NCBI GenBank assembly: GCA_030267965.1 | Contig: BRYA01000638.1 | Location: 10,106-74,105, forward strand | DNA length: 64,000 bases | Source of the DNA: Triparma columacea | Lineage: Eukaryota > Sar > Bolidophyceae > Parmales > Triparmaceae | Reading direction: 5' to 3' | In this document: positions 22,389 through 34,200 of the stretch, in pieces | Numbering within the stretch: the stretch's first letter is position 1 | How the letters are laid out: each line of letters begins with the position of its first letter | Notes under the pieces: model-generated | What the model was told of the DNA's origin: nothing | Databases searched by the model: none | The model's input: the letters and a program-made list of their open reading frames with translations, nothing else | Translations under genes and position numbers: made by a program

Positions 22389-23363
22389 TTAATCGCTATC
22401 GCTATCGGAGAACCCCAGATCTGTTGCGGTTCTCTTTTGGCCAGCCTCCTTCTCGGCCTCCTTTGCGAGCTCCTCCTTGGTGTAACCGGCGGCCAATAGC
22501 TCCCTCTCCTCCTCGGCATCACTGTCCCCCCCGCCCGTTGTAGAGATACTCTTGTTGTTAGCCGCCCCCTGGTTGGAGTTGGAATTGGAGTGCTGCATAA
22601 GCGTCTCAACCCTGGGAGAACGGTGAGCATGGAGGGAGGGGGGGAAGGAGGGAGCGGATTAGAAGTAAAAATGGGTGTAAACGCTTGCTGCGCGAATATA
22701 TGTGTCGTGCGTAAAATGCATTGTAGTCCACTTCTTGTCCATTCTCACCTCCCATCATCCTGCTCGGCTGCAGCCTCGCAGTCATCAAGCCACTCGTAGA
22801 AAACATCGATGGGCTCGGACAAGTAGCTGATTGTCATCTTGTATGAGGCACCGCACACACGGCAGGTTAGCTGGCCTATCCCCTCCGACATCTTCATTTT
22901 ACACTCCACGGACTCGTCGTGGTTGCAGAAGGGACATTTAAACTTTTTTGCTACTTCAGGGCGCTTCTTCGTTTGAACCTAAGGCGACGGGTGAAGCGAG
23001 ATAATTGAAAAGTGGGGGGGTGGGGGGAGGTCGTGGGGAGGGGGTTGAGTTGTGTCAAAGGATTGCCGCCCCGAGAGATAAGTCCCGTGTGGAGGAACAC
23101 ACCTTCTGCTTTTTAGCTCTTCGGCCCTAAATTTTGAGATTGGCGGTAAGGATGGGGTATGAGAGGAGGAGTTAGATGAGTAAGATACGACAGATGGTTG
23201 AAAACAGTGAAATACTGAGGGTGGTGGCAACCGCCTTTCGCCACGTGAAGTAAAACAGCGGCTATTGACGAGTTCTGGGGATATTGTAATACATAATGCT
23301 TCATTGAGCATCATTTTAACTCAATGAAGTTGTGAGCTTGATGAGGATGCGTATACGCACCAT
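22389..23363 (-). CDS. ELOF1: Transcription elongation factor 1 homolog (ELOF1)
   Basis: The zinc ribbon is unmistakable: KFKCPFCNHDESVECKM ... GQLTCRVCGASYKM (four Cys), then TISYLSEPIDVFYEWLDDCE, as in ELOF1/Elf1. Exons 22749-22978 and 22389-22611 are firm. The C-terminus adds an acidic, phospho-prone tail (SDAEEERELL...LGFSDSDSD) beyond the usual ~83 aa. The only start I can join in frame is an ATG at 23361-23363 followed directly by a GTGCGT donor, giving MVQTKKRPEVAKKF and 151 aa in all. This predicts a 380-nt intron right after the start codon. The usual MGxRKSxRK basic tail is therefore absent or in an exon I missed. ELOF1 travels with RNA polymerase II and acts in transcription-coupled repair. 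Confidence 0.85.
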
Positions 23364-24138
23364 TGTGAATTGGAAAAAAGGATATTTTTGGAAAAACCAC
23401 AAAATGAACTTTTATTGAAAGCTGCAGGTCGAAATTTTATGCTTGATTACGTCGGCGGTGCGATATGTTGGGAGAGCAGGGATTTTTTAATTTTGTGATG
23501 GCTTAAAAATGGCAGCTTTCTTGGCAGCTTTGCAGATTTGTCAATTTTTGTTGCGTTCGATGTTGTTGCCGTGCGGATCAACTGGTGTGGGCTTGCACTC
23601 AACCCGTGCCTCAGTTCCATTCAAATGGCGACCAATCCAATCGCAAACACATTCACAATTTTGAAGAGCTCTCCAACATGTCTCATCACCCAATTTCCTC
23701 ATCAAGAAAAAGAAAAAGACACATTCAAGACTGTGAGAAGCAACAATCATCCACGTTCATTTCATATGACGTGATTTGGACCGTATGTCAGACCTCTATG
23801 AACAAACAGAACCCGCTAAATGTGCCACCCAGCCATAATATCACCTCACCACGATCGAGGAGGAAGAGGGTTGTGACCATTTTCAACCCTGCCTGTACCT
23901 CAATTCAATAACCTACCACAAATACCCAACAATATACTCCCACTATCTCGTGTCAAAAACATGGGCGTGTCGTGATTTGTCCAATTGGCTGAAATATGAC
24001 ATTTCACAATATCATTCGAGGTTGGATGAACATATGGCTTGAAAACACTCTAACCCCCCACGCCTTCCTCCCTAATACCACAGAAACCTTACTGCTTCGG
24101 CTTAATTCGTTCGATTTATCTTAACCTATACTTTCATC
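23364..24138. other. Divergent spacer ELOF1/RPLP2; no gene seen
   Basis: This 775-bp region is richer in AT than its surroundings. It must hold the promoters of ELOF1 (-) and the ribosomal protein gene (+). Short plus-strand frames at 23538-23911 have no recognisable domain, no splice support and a composition unlike the genes around them. I see no RNA gene. Confidence 0.4.
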
Positions 24139-24483
24139 ATGAAGCACATGGCCGTTTATCTCATGCTCAAGCTCGGTGGCAACGATGCCCCCACCGTTGC
24201 TGATGTCCAGAAGGCTCTTTCCTCTGTCGGAATCGATGGAGATGAGGCCCGCTGCAAGGCCCTTGTTGATTCTCTCGAGGGAAAGGACCTCGCTGAGGTT
24301 CTTGCCGAGGGTAAGGACCTTCTTGCTACCTTCGGTGGAGGAGGAGGAGGAGGAGGAGGAGCCGCTGCTGCCGGTGGTGACGCTGCCGAGGAGAAGGAGG
24401 AGGAGAAGGTCGAGGAGGAGGAGATGGACATGGGAGGTGCCATGGACATGTTCGGTGGAGAGGAGGGAACCGGTGACTACTAA
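24139..24483 (+). CDS. RPLP2: 60S acidic ribosomal protein P2
   Basis: An intronless frame of 114 aa, the normal P2 size. It starts MKHMAVYLMLKLGGNDAPT, followed by VQKALSSVGIDGDEARCKAL and VDSLEGKDLAEVLAEGKDLL, the P2 helical domain that dimerises with P1. A Gly/Ala hinge (GGGGGGGGGAAAAGG) and an acidic tail follow. The usual P-protein terminus is EESDDDMGFGLFD; here it is MDMGGAMDMFGGEEGTGDY, which keeps the hydrophobic MDMF-type factor-binding element but in a divergent form. The protein recruits elongation factors to the GTPase centre of the ribosome. Confidence 0.93.
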   Translation: MKHMAVYLMLKLGGNDAPTVADVQKALSSVGIDGDEARCKALVDSLEGKDLAEVLAEGKDLLATFGGGGGGGGGAAAAGGDAAEEKEEEKVEEEEMDMGGAMDMFGGEEGTGDY

Positions 24484-24547
24484 GTGGTGTGCTTCTGCGT
24501 TTATGTGTCGGCATAATCGAAGTACGTTTCTCCCCAATTATATTCTT

Positions 24548-24553
24548 TTTATT
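24548..24553 (-). terminator. AATAAA poly(A) signal for SKI2
   Basis: Read on the minus strand, AATAAA lies 27-32 nt past the SKI2 stop at 24580. It sits 65-70 nt inside the 3' flank of the convergent RPLP2 gene. The two 3' UTRs very probably overlap. Confidence 0.45.
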
Positions 24554-24579
24554 ACGTTGATCGCACGCGACGGCAACCC

Positions 24580-27500
24580 TCAACTTAAATACAAACTACT
24601 ACAAAAGCAAATATCTCTCTTGATGAGCACGCTGGCCTCCTCCGCCTTCTCGAACAAAGCAGCGTCTCCCGTAACCTTTGCGATCTTTGCAAGTTCCCTT
24701 AAGACTTCGTCTAACCTTACTAATGTGCGTACAATGGTCCCCTCCTGGACCTCTGTGAGCCTGCATATGTCAACGAAAGGGACCCCGCAGGCCCACTCGT
24801 ACGTGACGGTACTCAGCCCGAACTTCAGGTACTCCGCTACGAAATCTTCCACTACAGTTTCAATGCCAGAGTCTGACTGAGCACTGGCCAACATTGCCGC
24901 GATGCTCTTCATCTCGGAGACGGCGGTGCGGGCAGCAGAAGGCAGCTCTGATATATCTTCCGCGGCTCTCCTGTCCTGAAAGATTAGGCTTGAGCACACT
25001 GCTGCGATCTCCATTGGGTTGAGCGGATCCAGCACTCCCTGAAACACGGCCTCCGTCAGCACCAGGCTCTCATTCGTCGTAACATTGACGGCCGCCCGTC
25101 CCTTGAGCTCGGCGGTCTCGGAGTCGTTGATGTAACCCAGGGCATGGAGGACGCTCTTGCGGGCCCTGAAGTCTGGGAAGAGTTCCAGCGCCTGAAGAGG
25201 GGGGGGTGGGGGGTTAGGGAATTAATTCAGGTGGTAACTCTCGCAATCAGCGCAAAACGATCTAATCTAACCATTATGGCGATTATGGCGATTCGCTCGA
25301 TTCGCTTACTGTTTCCATCCATCCACTCACCTCTACCCCACTCATGTGCTCCAACTTCTTAATCTTCTCCTCCAAATCCATGACTTCCTTGATCGCAATG
25401 TACGCGGCTTCCATGCCCGGCTTTCCGTGGACGTCAAGCCCCTTCAATCCCTGAGCCATGTCCAAGAGCAGCCCCGCCCCCTCGACGAATCCAATGTCTC
25501 CCTTGCACCCCTTGCAAGCAGTCCTGAAGTCTAGGACTTCACCGTCCCCCCGCATGCACTCGGCGACCTTCTCGCACTCCATCAAGTACGCGCCCTTACC
25601 CCCTCCTCCCCCTCCTCCCCCTCTGCTCGCCTCGGCCCCCTTGGGCTTCATCCCCCCAAAGAAGTCGTCGTCGACGACCTTGGGCTTCATCTTCGACTTC
25701 GAGAAGAAGAAGTCGTCCTTTGCACTTGGCTTCCCCCATCCCCCCATCCCTAACGCCCCTCCCTCCCCTTCCCTTTTCTTCAACAGTACCCCCCCGTCGA
25801 CCTTACAAGTCCTGTTCTCTACCCAAGCCACGTCCTCTACGTCGCATTTAACGACCTTGAATTTCCTCCCGCTAACTTCGCCCACGTAGCCCTCCTCCCC
25901 CTCTGCTGCCCCTCCCTCCCCCTGCCCCTCCCTCCCAGTCCAATCCAAGTAAACCCACAATCCCTCCCCCCTCCACGTCTTGACAATAACAGCTGCCCTG
26001 TTCACGACTCCCAGCCCCCCGCCCCCTAATATGGCCACCCTCCTGCCCACCGTGAGGACGTTGTCACCCCCTCCCCTGTCCATAGCAAACTTCACGAGAT
26101 CCGAAGTCAGTCTCGCGACTCTTTGCGTCGCCTCGATGTAGCTCCTCATCCCCTCGTCTTCCCCCCTATCTTCCATCGCCTTTATCATCTCCCGTAGAGC
26201 CTTGATCTCCCCGTTCACGTCCATGTCCCCTAGTACCTTCTGGGTCCTGAACTCGCTGAAGCTGCGATGGCGTGGGGAGGGGGGAGGGGAGGGGAGGGGA
26301 GGGGAGCGACGGACGGAGGGTGTCAGATGTAAAATGGTTGACTCGTCGCCGTGCTCGTCCTCGCTACGCCCCACTTTGCTACGCTCCTCCTCACCTCCTC
26401 CTCATCATGTCCTCGACATTCATGTCCTCGAGCCTGATCAAATTGAGGATCATTGCGTACGTGAGCCTGAACTGGCTCTGCAACCTGCTGGCCTTACCTG
26501 TCAACATCTGTGATGAGCGTTGGGGTGATGGGTGAGATTAAAACTGACAGCTAAGCTAGGACATCCAAATACTAACGAAACTCCGCTGCTCGCTTCGATC
26601 TCCCTGCCTCACCTGCTTCAAAACCTCGCCCGGCACGATCTCTCCAGCAAAGCAGGGTACCACCACCACCCCAACGTCGTCCAGTCCCCTCCTCCCCGCC
26701 CTGCCGGCCATCTGGGTATACTCCCCGGGCAAGAGGCACCTGAACTGGGTCCCGTCATTCTTTCGTATCTCAGAGAACATGACGCTCTTCGAGGGCATGT
26801 TGACGCCCATGGCGAAGGTCTCCGTCGCGCAGAGGATCTTGACGAGGCCCCTGCTGAACAAAATCTCAACAAATTCCTTAAGAACCGGCAGCATCCCACC
26901 GTGGTGGACCCCCACCCCCACCTTGGCCAACTGGATCGTGTGCAAAACCTGCGGAAGGGAGGCGTCCTTATCAGAAAGCCTCGATTTCAGCTCACTACCA
27001 AACCTCACCACCGCTGATTGCTCTCCCTTGCTGTTCAGATTGAGCGACGCTACCCAGTCAGCAATCTCCTGACACTTTCGCTTGCTAAAGCTGAAGACAA
27101 TCCCAGGCAAGAGTTCCTCCTTTTCCATGTGCCTTACGAGGCTTCGATGAGCGAATCGCGAAAGGGGATAAAGTGGGTTGGAATTGTGCGCCTAAAAAAA
27201 AAGCCAGTTGCATGAGAATTATATCGTGCCGTCCTAAAATGTCGCCGTTGCGTTCCTCCGCCCCTCCACCCCCCCTCCGCCCCTTCTCACCTTTGCCACT
27301 GAGTTTTTCCCCCACCATCCTGCCACGCCGGCCTCCCGCCCCTTGGTGCGCTGGCTGCCCTCTTCCCGGCCTTCTTGCCCACCAGCATCTTTGCCTTTTC
27401 CCATCCCTTGACTTCGAAGCCCCCTTCTCCCATCTTGATGGTGACTCTTTCCCCCCCCACGTAGAGCTGGTGCTTCAATGGTACCACCCTCTTCCTCGTC

Positions 27501-28755
27501 TCGATGAAGTAGACGTCTCGGCTCGTCACCCCAGCGACCCAGTCACAGAATCCCACCCCGTTATCTGTCGTAGCGCTAAGGAAGATCATCACGGGGTTGC
27601 TTCCAAGCATCACGATGCACTGGCGGTGAGGTGAGGGGGGAAGGAGCAGGGGAGAAGCGAAGGTGATCAGAAAACATCCCGCTGTGAATAATGCTTGCAA
27701 ACTGTCGTCACTACGCTCGGTTTTCTCACTCACCTCCTCGTAGACGACCCCCCTCTCGGGATCGTTGAGGTAATGGCACTCGTCGAATATCACTGTCTCG
27801 GTGTCCTTGATAATGTCGCTCCCTCTATAAAGCATCGACCGAAGAACCTCGGTTGTCATTATGAGCAAAGGGGCAGACTGGTTGATTTGAACATCCCCGG
27901 TGATAATCCCCACGTTCTCTGCCCCGTAAACCCCCTGGAAGTCCCTGAACTTTTGGTTGCTGAGGGCCTTGATGGGACTGGTGTAAATTGCCCTCCTACC
28001 GCGTTTTATGCTCAGCATCGCGCCATATTCAGAGACGAGGGTTTTCCCACTCGATGTGTGGGCAGACACGAAAACGGACCGGAATTGGTGCAGCCGGGCA
28101 ACGGCCTGCAGCTGGAAGGTGTCTAAACTGAAGGGATATTCTATCGCGGGATTGTTTCCGATCAAAGCCCTGCACTGAGACGTGGAGAGGAGATCCTTCT
28201 TACAGGAAAACTTAAGCTGCTTCGGGGCTGCGAGAGGGAGCGGAGGGAGGGACTCGTCCACGTGTAGTTCTGTGAAGGGTTGGGAGAAAGGGGGGAGAAA
28301 GGGGGGAGAGAAGGGGGGGAGAGAAGGGTTGGAAAATGGAACGGTTCAAACTAAGCTCGTTTTCTCTCACCTTCTTCATCGGAATCATCCTCAGAAGACT
28401 CATCCTCGGAAGACGAACCCGCGATGGCTGCAGCAACAGTATCCCTCCAACCACCACCCCCACCTTCCTCCCCAATCTCATCATCAATTACACCAACCAA
28501 CCACTCAACGTCCCCAGCCATGTCGGCAATGGGGACAGTAGACTTGTCCTTGAGAGGACCCTTGCTAACAACACCCTCACCTGCATAGCTCACAGGATAC
28601 GATGAGGGTGTGTTATCATTGTCGGTCAGATCAACCGTCTGGACAGGCTCCGAAGGTTCTAACTCGTATGGTATCGACGTCAGCTTAGGAAGATTGTACT
28701 CAGTTTCCTTAGTGGCGGGTGTTAGAAATGGTAGAGCTTCAATCAAGGCATCCAT
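24580..28755 (-). CDS. SKI2: SKI2-type DExH RNA helicase (Ski complex)
   Basis: Seven exons (28371-28755, 27734-28269, 27291-27619, 26613-27141, 26395-26507, 25331-26261, 24580-25191) encode 1144 aa. Helicase motifs: AHTSSGKT (198-205), [20 protein letters not shown] (291-294), LSATT (321-325), [16 protein letters not shown] and [10 protein letters not shown] (560-569). The exon with [20 protein letters not shown] matches the Ski2/Mtr4 family. After this come an arch/insertion with a KOW-like part and a DSHCT-type C-terminal helical domain. In yeast and animals the protein feeds mRNA to the cytoplasmic exosome. Motif II is DECH, whereas Ski2 usually has DEVH. The exon-4 start (AG|C at 27141) was chosen because it restores frame and the [17 protein letters not shown] block. 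Confidence 0.88.
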
Positions 28756-29333
28756 TTGATATTCGGCTTGCGGGTTTGAGCTATTTTTGAGAAAGAAGGA
28801 TACGGTGATAAATAGAAGAGAAGTAGTGCAAAAGATACGCCACTCTTAACCCTTTGGATGAAACGGAGGTTGCGTTATATCGCGATAAAGTCCTGAAAAT
28901 GTGTAAAAACTTTGCTACAGCTATTTTACGATATGACGACATTTATATATGGTCAATACATTTCATCGTAGCTTTGGTATTCGAGATGAATTACTATGAA
29001 ATATTGAAAATAATATTTTTTTGAAAGGACTCTTTGCTCTTTGCCAATGATAATCGTCAATATTGTATTGATGTGATTAAAAGATTCAGATTTGAAATAT
29101 AAAAAGAGAATAACAGTGCCTTATCACTTATATTTAAAATAATTTCTTAATTTATCAATTTGATATTACAAGTGCTTTCAAATAAAATCTAATCAAGATT
29201 GCTTATTACAAGTAAACTGTAGAAGATAAGGAAGTAATAGAATTTTTTTGAGTTTCAGATTTACATTTTTTTGATACAGATTTAAACGTTCTTGCATCAA
29301 TCACGCTCCTTGTGCCTACGTCATCTCTGAATT
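28756..29333. other. AT-rich divergent spacer; no gene seen
   Basis: These 578 bp separate the SKI2 start (-) from the dioxygenase start (+). From about 28860 to 29310 the sequence is strikingly AT-rich with many A/T runs, a sharp contrast to flanking genes that are rich in C and G homopolymers. No open frame, tRNA or repeat unit stands out. Confidence 0.5.
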
Positions 29334-31171
29334 ATGATACCTTTCTTGGCAGTGACGGGGTTTGCAGTACTAAATTCCCACATTCGTTCGCGGACCTCTC
29401 ACGAGGATGCCCCTGCCTCCCCCCAAACGAATTTATCACCCTCAACACATTCCCCTGCCGCCTCCGACTCCATCAACGTCATTGTACCCCCCCCAATGCC
29501 TAAAAATCTAACGCATTCCTCCCAGCCTCTACCACCTCTCACCTCGAAGCCCAGAAGGCTCCCTGGGGAAATGGAACAGGCAGAGGCAGATTATAACGAT
29601 GTTCTCTCAAAGATCCAGGACCCTTCGACTCTTGCATCTGACCTGCCCTCACTCCAAGCAGACCTCAAACGAAAAAAACGTCTTGTGCGAATGCTCAAGA
29701 AGGTGAGAAGGGTGGAGGAGAATATACGAATCGCACCGTTTACCCCCTAATATCCCCCCCCCCCTTCCCCCCAGCTCAACGTTAAGCCTCCCACCCCCCC
29801 TTCCTACTCGCACTACCCCCTTCCGACTGATCTCCCTCAAGATCCCTCTGACCCCAAGTACACGCTATCCTTCTCGCTTTCTGAAACCTCTTCTGCGCAA
29901 GATTTTTTCAATAAGTACGGTTTCGTCGTATTTTCTGATATCCTCTCCCCTGAAGAGTGCGACGCAACGGTCTCGGAAATATGGGATTACCTCGAAAAGC
30001 ACACTCCCGACTTGTCCCGAAGCGACCCTACCACGCACTCTCTGCTCTCGGCTAGGTATGGGCTTCCCGACGAGCAGGCGATCTTCACTCCTCAGTTAGT
30101 CAGCAACCGCCAAAACCTTAATCTCTACGAGGCGTTGAATTCCATCACCCCCACTTCCTCCTCCTCCCCCTCCTCCCCCTCCTCCCCCATGTCCTCCTCC
30201 TCTCTCGTGGTTTCAAACGACCGGTGGTGTCTCTATCCGCCGGCTTGCGATGACCCTGCCTCTCAGACTACCAACCCTCCCGTTCACCTCGATGTGTGCC
30301 CTTGGGCATATTTTCCTGACGCCAACCACGCTAGGAGGGACCCGGAGACTGACCCTGACTTGCTAACCTACACCGGCGACACGCGCATCCGAGAGCTGAA
30401 GGATTGGAGAGCGGAGATCAATTGTGTGCGAGGCGAGAATGGACCGCATCATCAAGGTCTAATTTCGCTCCTTGACAATCTCGAGGAGGATGGTGGAACT
30501 GTCGTCGTGCCCAAGTTTCACAAGCACTTCAAGGCGTGGCAACAATCGCTGGGGACGTGGGAGGAGAATAGAGTTGGACAAAGACGCCGCGGGTGTTCAT
30601 TCAATTTTCACGACTCTTCGGACCCTATCCACGGCCTCGCCCGCCGGGTGACAATGCGCAAGGGCTCCCTACTGATATGGAACCAAACCCTTGTCCACGG
30701 TGCAGTGCCAAACCGAAGCAAGGTGAGAACGAAGTTTCATAATCATAAGCCCCCCATGATGCCCCCGCTCCTTCTCCTTCCCACTAACGTAAAATACTTG
30801 AACGCTCGCCACCGCTGCCGCAGAACTTTCGTATCGCACAATTCGTTCGTGGCTTCCGTCGCGGTGAAATGACGGCTGCCCGTGCGAGTGCTCGTGCAAT
30901 AGCTCTTCGGCGTGAACTTCAGAAAGGGGGGGTAACACAACTCAGCCCCATCTCACGACATGTCTTTGGTATTGACCCAATTCTGTTCTCTTCACCATCC
31001 CGAGGCAGGAAGCCTGCGACTTTCAACAAGCGCCGAAAATCAGTCTCCCCCCCAAATCGGCAAGAGAATTTCAACCCTAACCCTAGATCCGAAAAGAACA
31101 ATCCACGTTCCAGCCCGACTGGTTCTTCTCTACTCCAGGGAGGTGTGGTCGATAAGCACTGGAATGTTTGA
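29334..31171 (+). CDS. Phytanoyl-CoA dioxygenase-like Fe(II)/2OG oxygenase
   Basis: Three exons (29334-29702, 29775-30722, 30824-31171; all phase 0) encode 554 aa. The N-terminus (MIPFLAVTGFAVLNSH) may be a short signal or presequence. A Pro/Ser-rich linker and a helical EMEQAEADYNDVLSKI segment follow. The catalytic domain begins FFNKYGFVVFSDILSPEECD, a PhyH start. The metal ligands are HLD in VHLDVCPW (His294, Asp296) and the distal His431 in TLVHGAVPNRSK, with the 2-oxoglutarate arginine in NFRIAQFVRGF at the exon 2/3 joint. A Ser/Pro insertion (SSPSSPSSPMSSSS) interrupts the domain. The tail is basic and disordered. The substrate is unknown; PhyH relatives act on lipids, small metabolites or halogenated compounds. 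Confidence 0.8.
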
Positions 31172-31286
31172 TCCCTTAAATTGAAAAGCTAGAAACCACT
31201 GCGTTTTAATATCTAACCAAACAAACAATTATAACCCTTCCCCACACCCTATATCTTCCCCATGTTGCCATAAGCGGCGTCCATTG

Positions 31287-34200
31287 TTAGACTGTAGCTA
31301 CTATCAGTACTATACAAGCTACCATNNNNNNNNNNNNNNNNNNNNNNNNNNNNNNNNNNNCCTCTCCGCCCCCCCCCCCCCCCCGTCCCCCCACTGCCGA
31401 AGTCGCAACCTGTCTCGCCACGAATACCGGATTTGCCCCAATGCTGCCCCTCCTTCCCTCGAAGCTAGCTCTTGCTTCCCTCTTCTTCCCACCGCCTCCC
31501 CGCCCCTCTCCCCCTCCCATCCCCCCAACCGCACCCCCCCCAACTGCCACGTTATCCAACGAATCCCACCTGCTCTCCTTCGTTACAGTATGAAAATAAT
31601 ATTTCCTCCCCGACGACTTGTCCGTGAATTCCTGCCAGTCGCCCAAATCCGGGTGCTCCTCTTCCTCCTTCTCTCTCTCAATTTCGTCCAACAAATTGCT
31701 CTTCTTCATGGGGCTCACTTTCAAGACCTCTGGCTTTTCCCAGCTGCTCTCCTGCGTAACCTTGTTGAAGTAGTACACAGATTTGGTGTCATGGTCAAGG
31801 TGGGTTTCCCAATTCGCAGGATCCGCTCCAGGCTCAATCTTCACCACGGTTTCCGCAGGAGTGTCCCCCGGCGTCTCAACATTAGTCGCGACTTGGTTCA
31901 AGAAGGCTTCTAACCCGTCGTCGTCCTTGTGCCCAGTGTTCACCTTAACTTCCTCGTAGTCGTCCCCCCAACCGTCAGGCTTCTCCCACACGCTCTCGCC
32001 CGTCTTCTCGTTGTACCAGAACTCTGCGTTGTCGTTGCTCGGGTCTTCATATTGTACCCAGTCCCCAACGCCTTTCTTCCGAACGCTACCTGCCCTCCTG
32101 CTCCCCCAGCCTTCCTCGTCTTCCACTTCCCCAGCCTTCCCCCCCACTCCTCCTTCCTCCCCCTGCCCTTCCCCTCCCCCCTCCCATCCGTCTGGCTGCT
32201 CCCATCTACTTTCTCCGCTCCTGTCGTTGTAGTAGAAAGTTGCGTTTGTGCTAGGATCTTTGTACTTGCTCCACCCACCCTTGCTGAGCTCCCTGACACT
32301 GCTTGCCCTCTTGAGGGTCCAGTCTTTTTCTGTATCCCCCCCGATTTCCTCGCCAACCTCGTCAGCCTTGCTAACGTCATCGTATCCGTCTTCTTCCTCT
32401 TCGACCTCCTGTGCTCCGAGTTCGTTCTCCCACTCCCTGCTCCTGTTGGGGGTTTGCTCTGCCTCTGCCTCTCCTCCAATCTCAGCCGGCTTGCTCCAAG
32501 TGCTGTCCCCAGTGATGATATTGTAGTAGAAAGGTAAGCCCCTGTCGTCATCATAGTACTCGACCCATTCCTTCTCCTTGACCTTGACCTTGCTTCTTGT
32601 TCTCCTGAGATTCCATCCTCCTTCGTCTCCCGTCTTTTTTGGCGTCATCATGGCCCGCACGGACTGAGGACTCGGTTGGATTTTGCTGGGCGTCCCAATG
32701 GGATCGCTCTGAAGAACCCACCCTCCATCTTCTCCTTTTCGCCACAACTCCATTTTCTTCCCTTTGCAAGGCGAGGGAATTTCCCAAGAGCTCTCTTCCG
32801 TGAGATGGTTGTAATAGTACATGAGCCTAGAGTCCGGATCCATAACTGAGATCCAATTCTCGACTTGCCGAGGATTGAGACTGCTAGGGTCAATTTCTTT
32901 CTTTTCGTCTTCAAAACATTCCTCGCCCTCGTTCTTCACCTCTTCATCATCTCCAAACATTTTGTCGAAGTCTGCAATGTTCTGCTTCGTGATGTGATCA
33001 AGGCCTTCTTCCCTCCCAGATGAACTCTTCTCCTCTTTTCCTTCCTCTCTGTCTACCTGCTTTTGAAGAAGGTCTTCCAAACCTCCCTCCTCCTTTTCCT
33101 CAGCCTTCCCCTCCCCATCAACTTCCTTAGCAAGCAGACTCTCCAACCCTTCTTGCTTCTCTTCCTCGACCTGTTGAGAACGTCCAACATCTGCTCTCCT
33201 CATTGCTGTGGTCTTTTTGGCTTTTCTCACCCTGACTCTTCCTTGAAGTTTGACCGCGGCTCTATCCATTTCCTCTTTTTCTTCCTGTTTCTTCCTCTCC
33301 TCTTCCTGTTTCTTCCTCTCCTCTATCTGTTTCTTCCTCTCCTCTTCCTCCCTCAATCTCTCTTCCTCCTCCCTCAACCTCTCCTCTTCCTCCTCCCTCT
33401 CCCTCTTCTCCTCCCTCAACCTCTCCTCTTCCTCCTCCCTCTCCCTCTTCTCCTCCTCAAGTCTCTCCCTCTCGTATTCATCTTCGAGCTGCTTTTCGAG
33501 CGAGAATGCCATCTTTTTGTCAGCTAGCATCTTCTTTGCGAGGTGAACACGCGCACGGTTCTGAAGCGCAAGCGCCGCACCAGCTTCTTCCTCCGTTGCG
33601 GTGTCTGCAGCTATATCAAGTAGTCCACCGAGGAGGCTTTGCTTAGTCTTTCCTTCTTCCTCCCCCTCATCTTCGTTCTCGTAGTCGTCCTCGTAGTCGT
33701 CCTCGCATCCAGCTTCTTTGGAAAGCAAGCCCTCGAGCATAGCATTGCCTCCTCCCTCTTTCTCTCCTTCTTCGTCTGCCGCACCCTCCAGCAAACCTCC
33801 CAGCACCCCCGTCGCCTTATTACTCGCCACTTCGTTCTTTTCTCTCTCCCTCTCCCTATCCTTCTCCCTCAATAATGCCACCGTCTTCTTTGCCTCCCTT
33901 ACCCTGACCCTCCCCTGAAGTTTCGTAGCGGCTTCATTTTCCATCCACGCCTCGTACTCCTCCAAGTCTTTCTGCTTTTTAATGTCCTTTCTCTTCCTTA
34001 GCTCAACCTTGGCTCCCCTCCTCCTTTCCATGCTTTGTAGTAGCACTGCTGCCTTCTCTTCCTCCCTGGCAACCCTGAGATCCTCCCTCTTCTTGAGGAC
34101 CATCTTCTTTGCAATGTACGTTTTGATTCCGTACGTGATTACGACTGCCGCCTTTTGCCTCTTGCCCTTAGTACTCTTGAAGTCGTTCCTTGCGTTCCTA

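Noticed and set aside
23538..23911. Overlapping short plus-strand frames upstream of RPLP2
   Set aside because: AT-rich spacer with no domain, no splice sites and composition unlike neighbouring genes.
27144..27290. Starting SKI2 exon 4 at the TTTTTTTTTAG acceptor (27192)
   Set aside because: That acceptor gives an in-frame stop with the previous exon. The GAAG acceptor at 27142 keeps frame and the conserved block.
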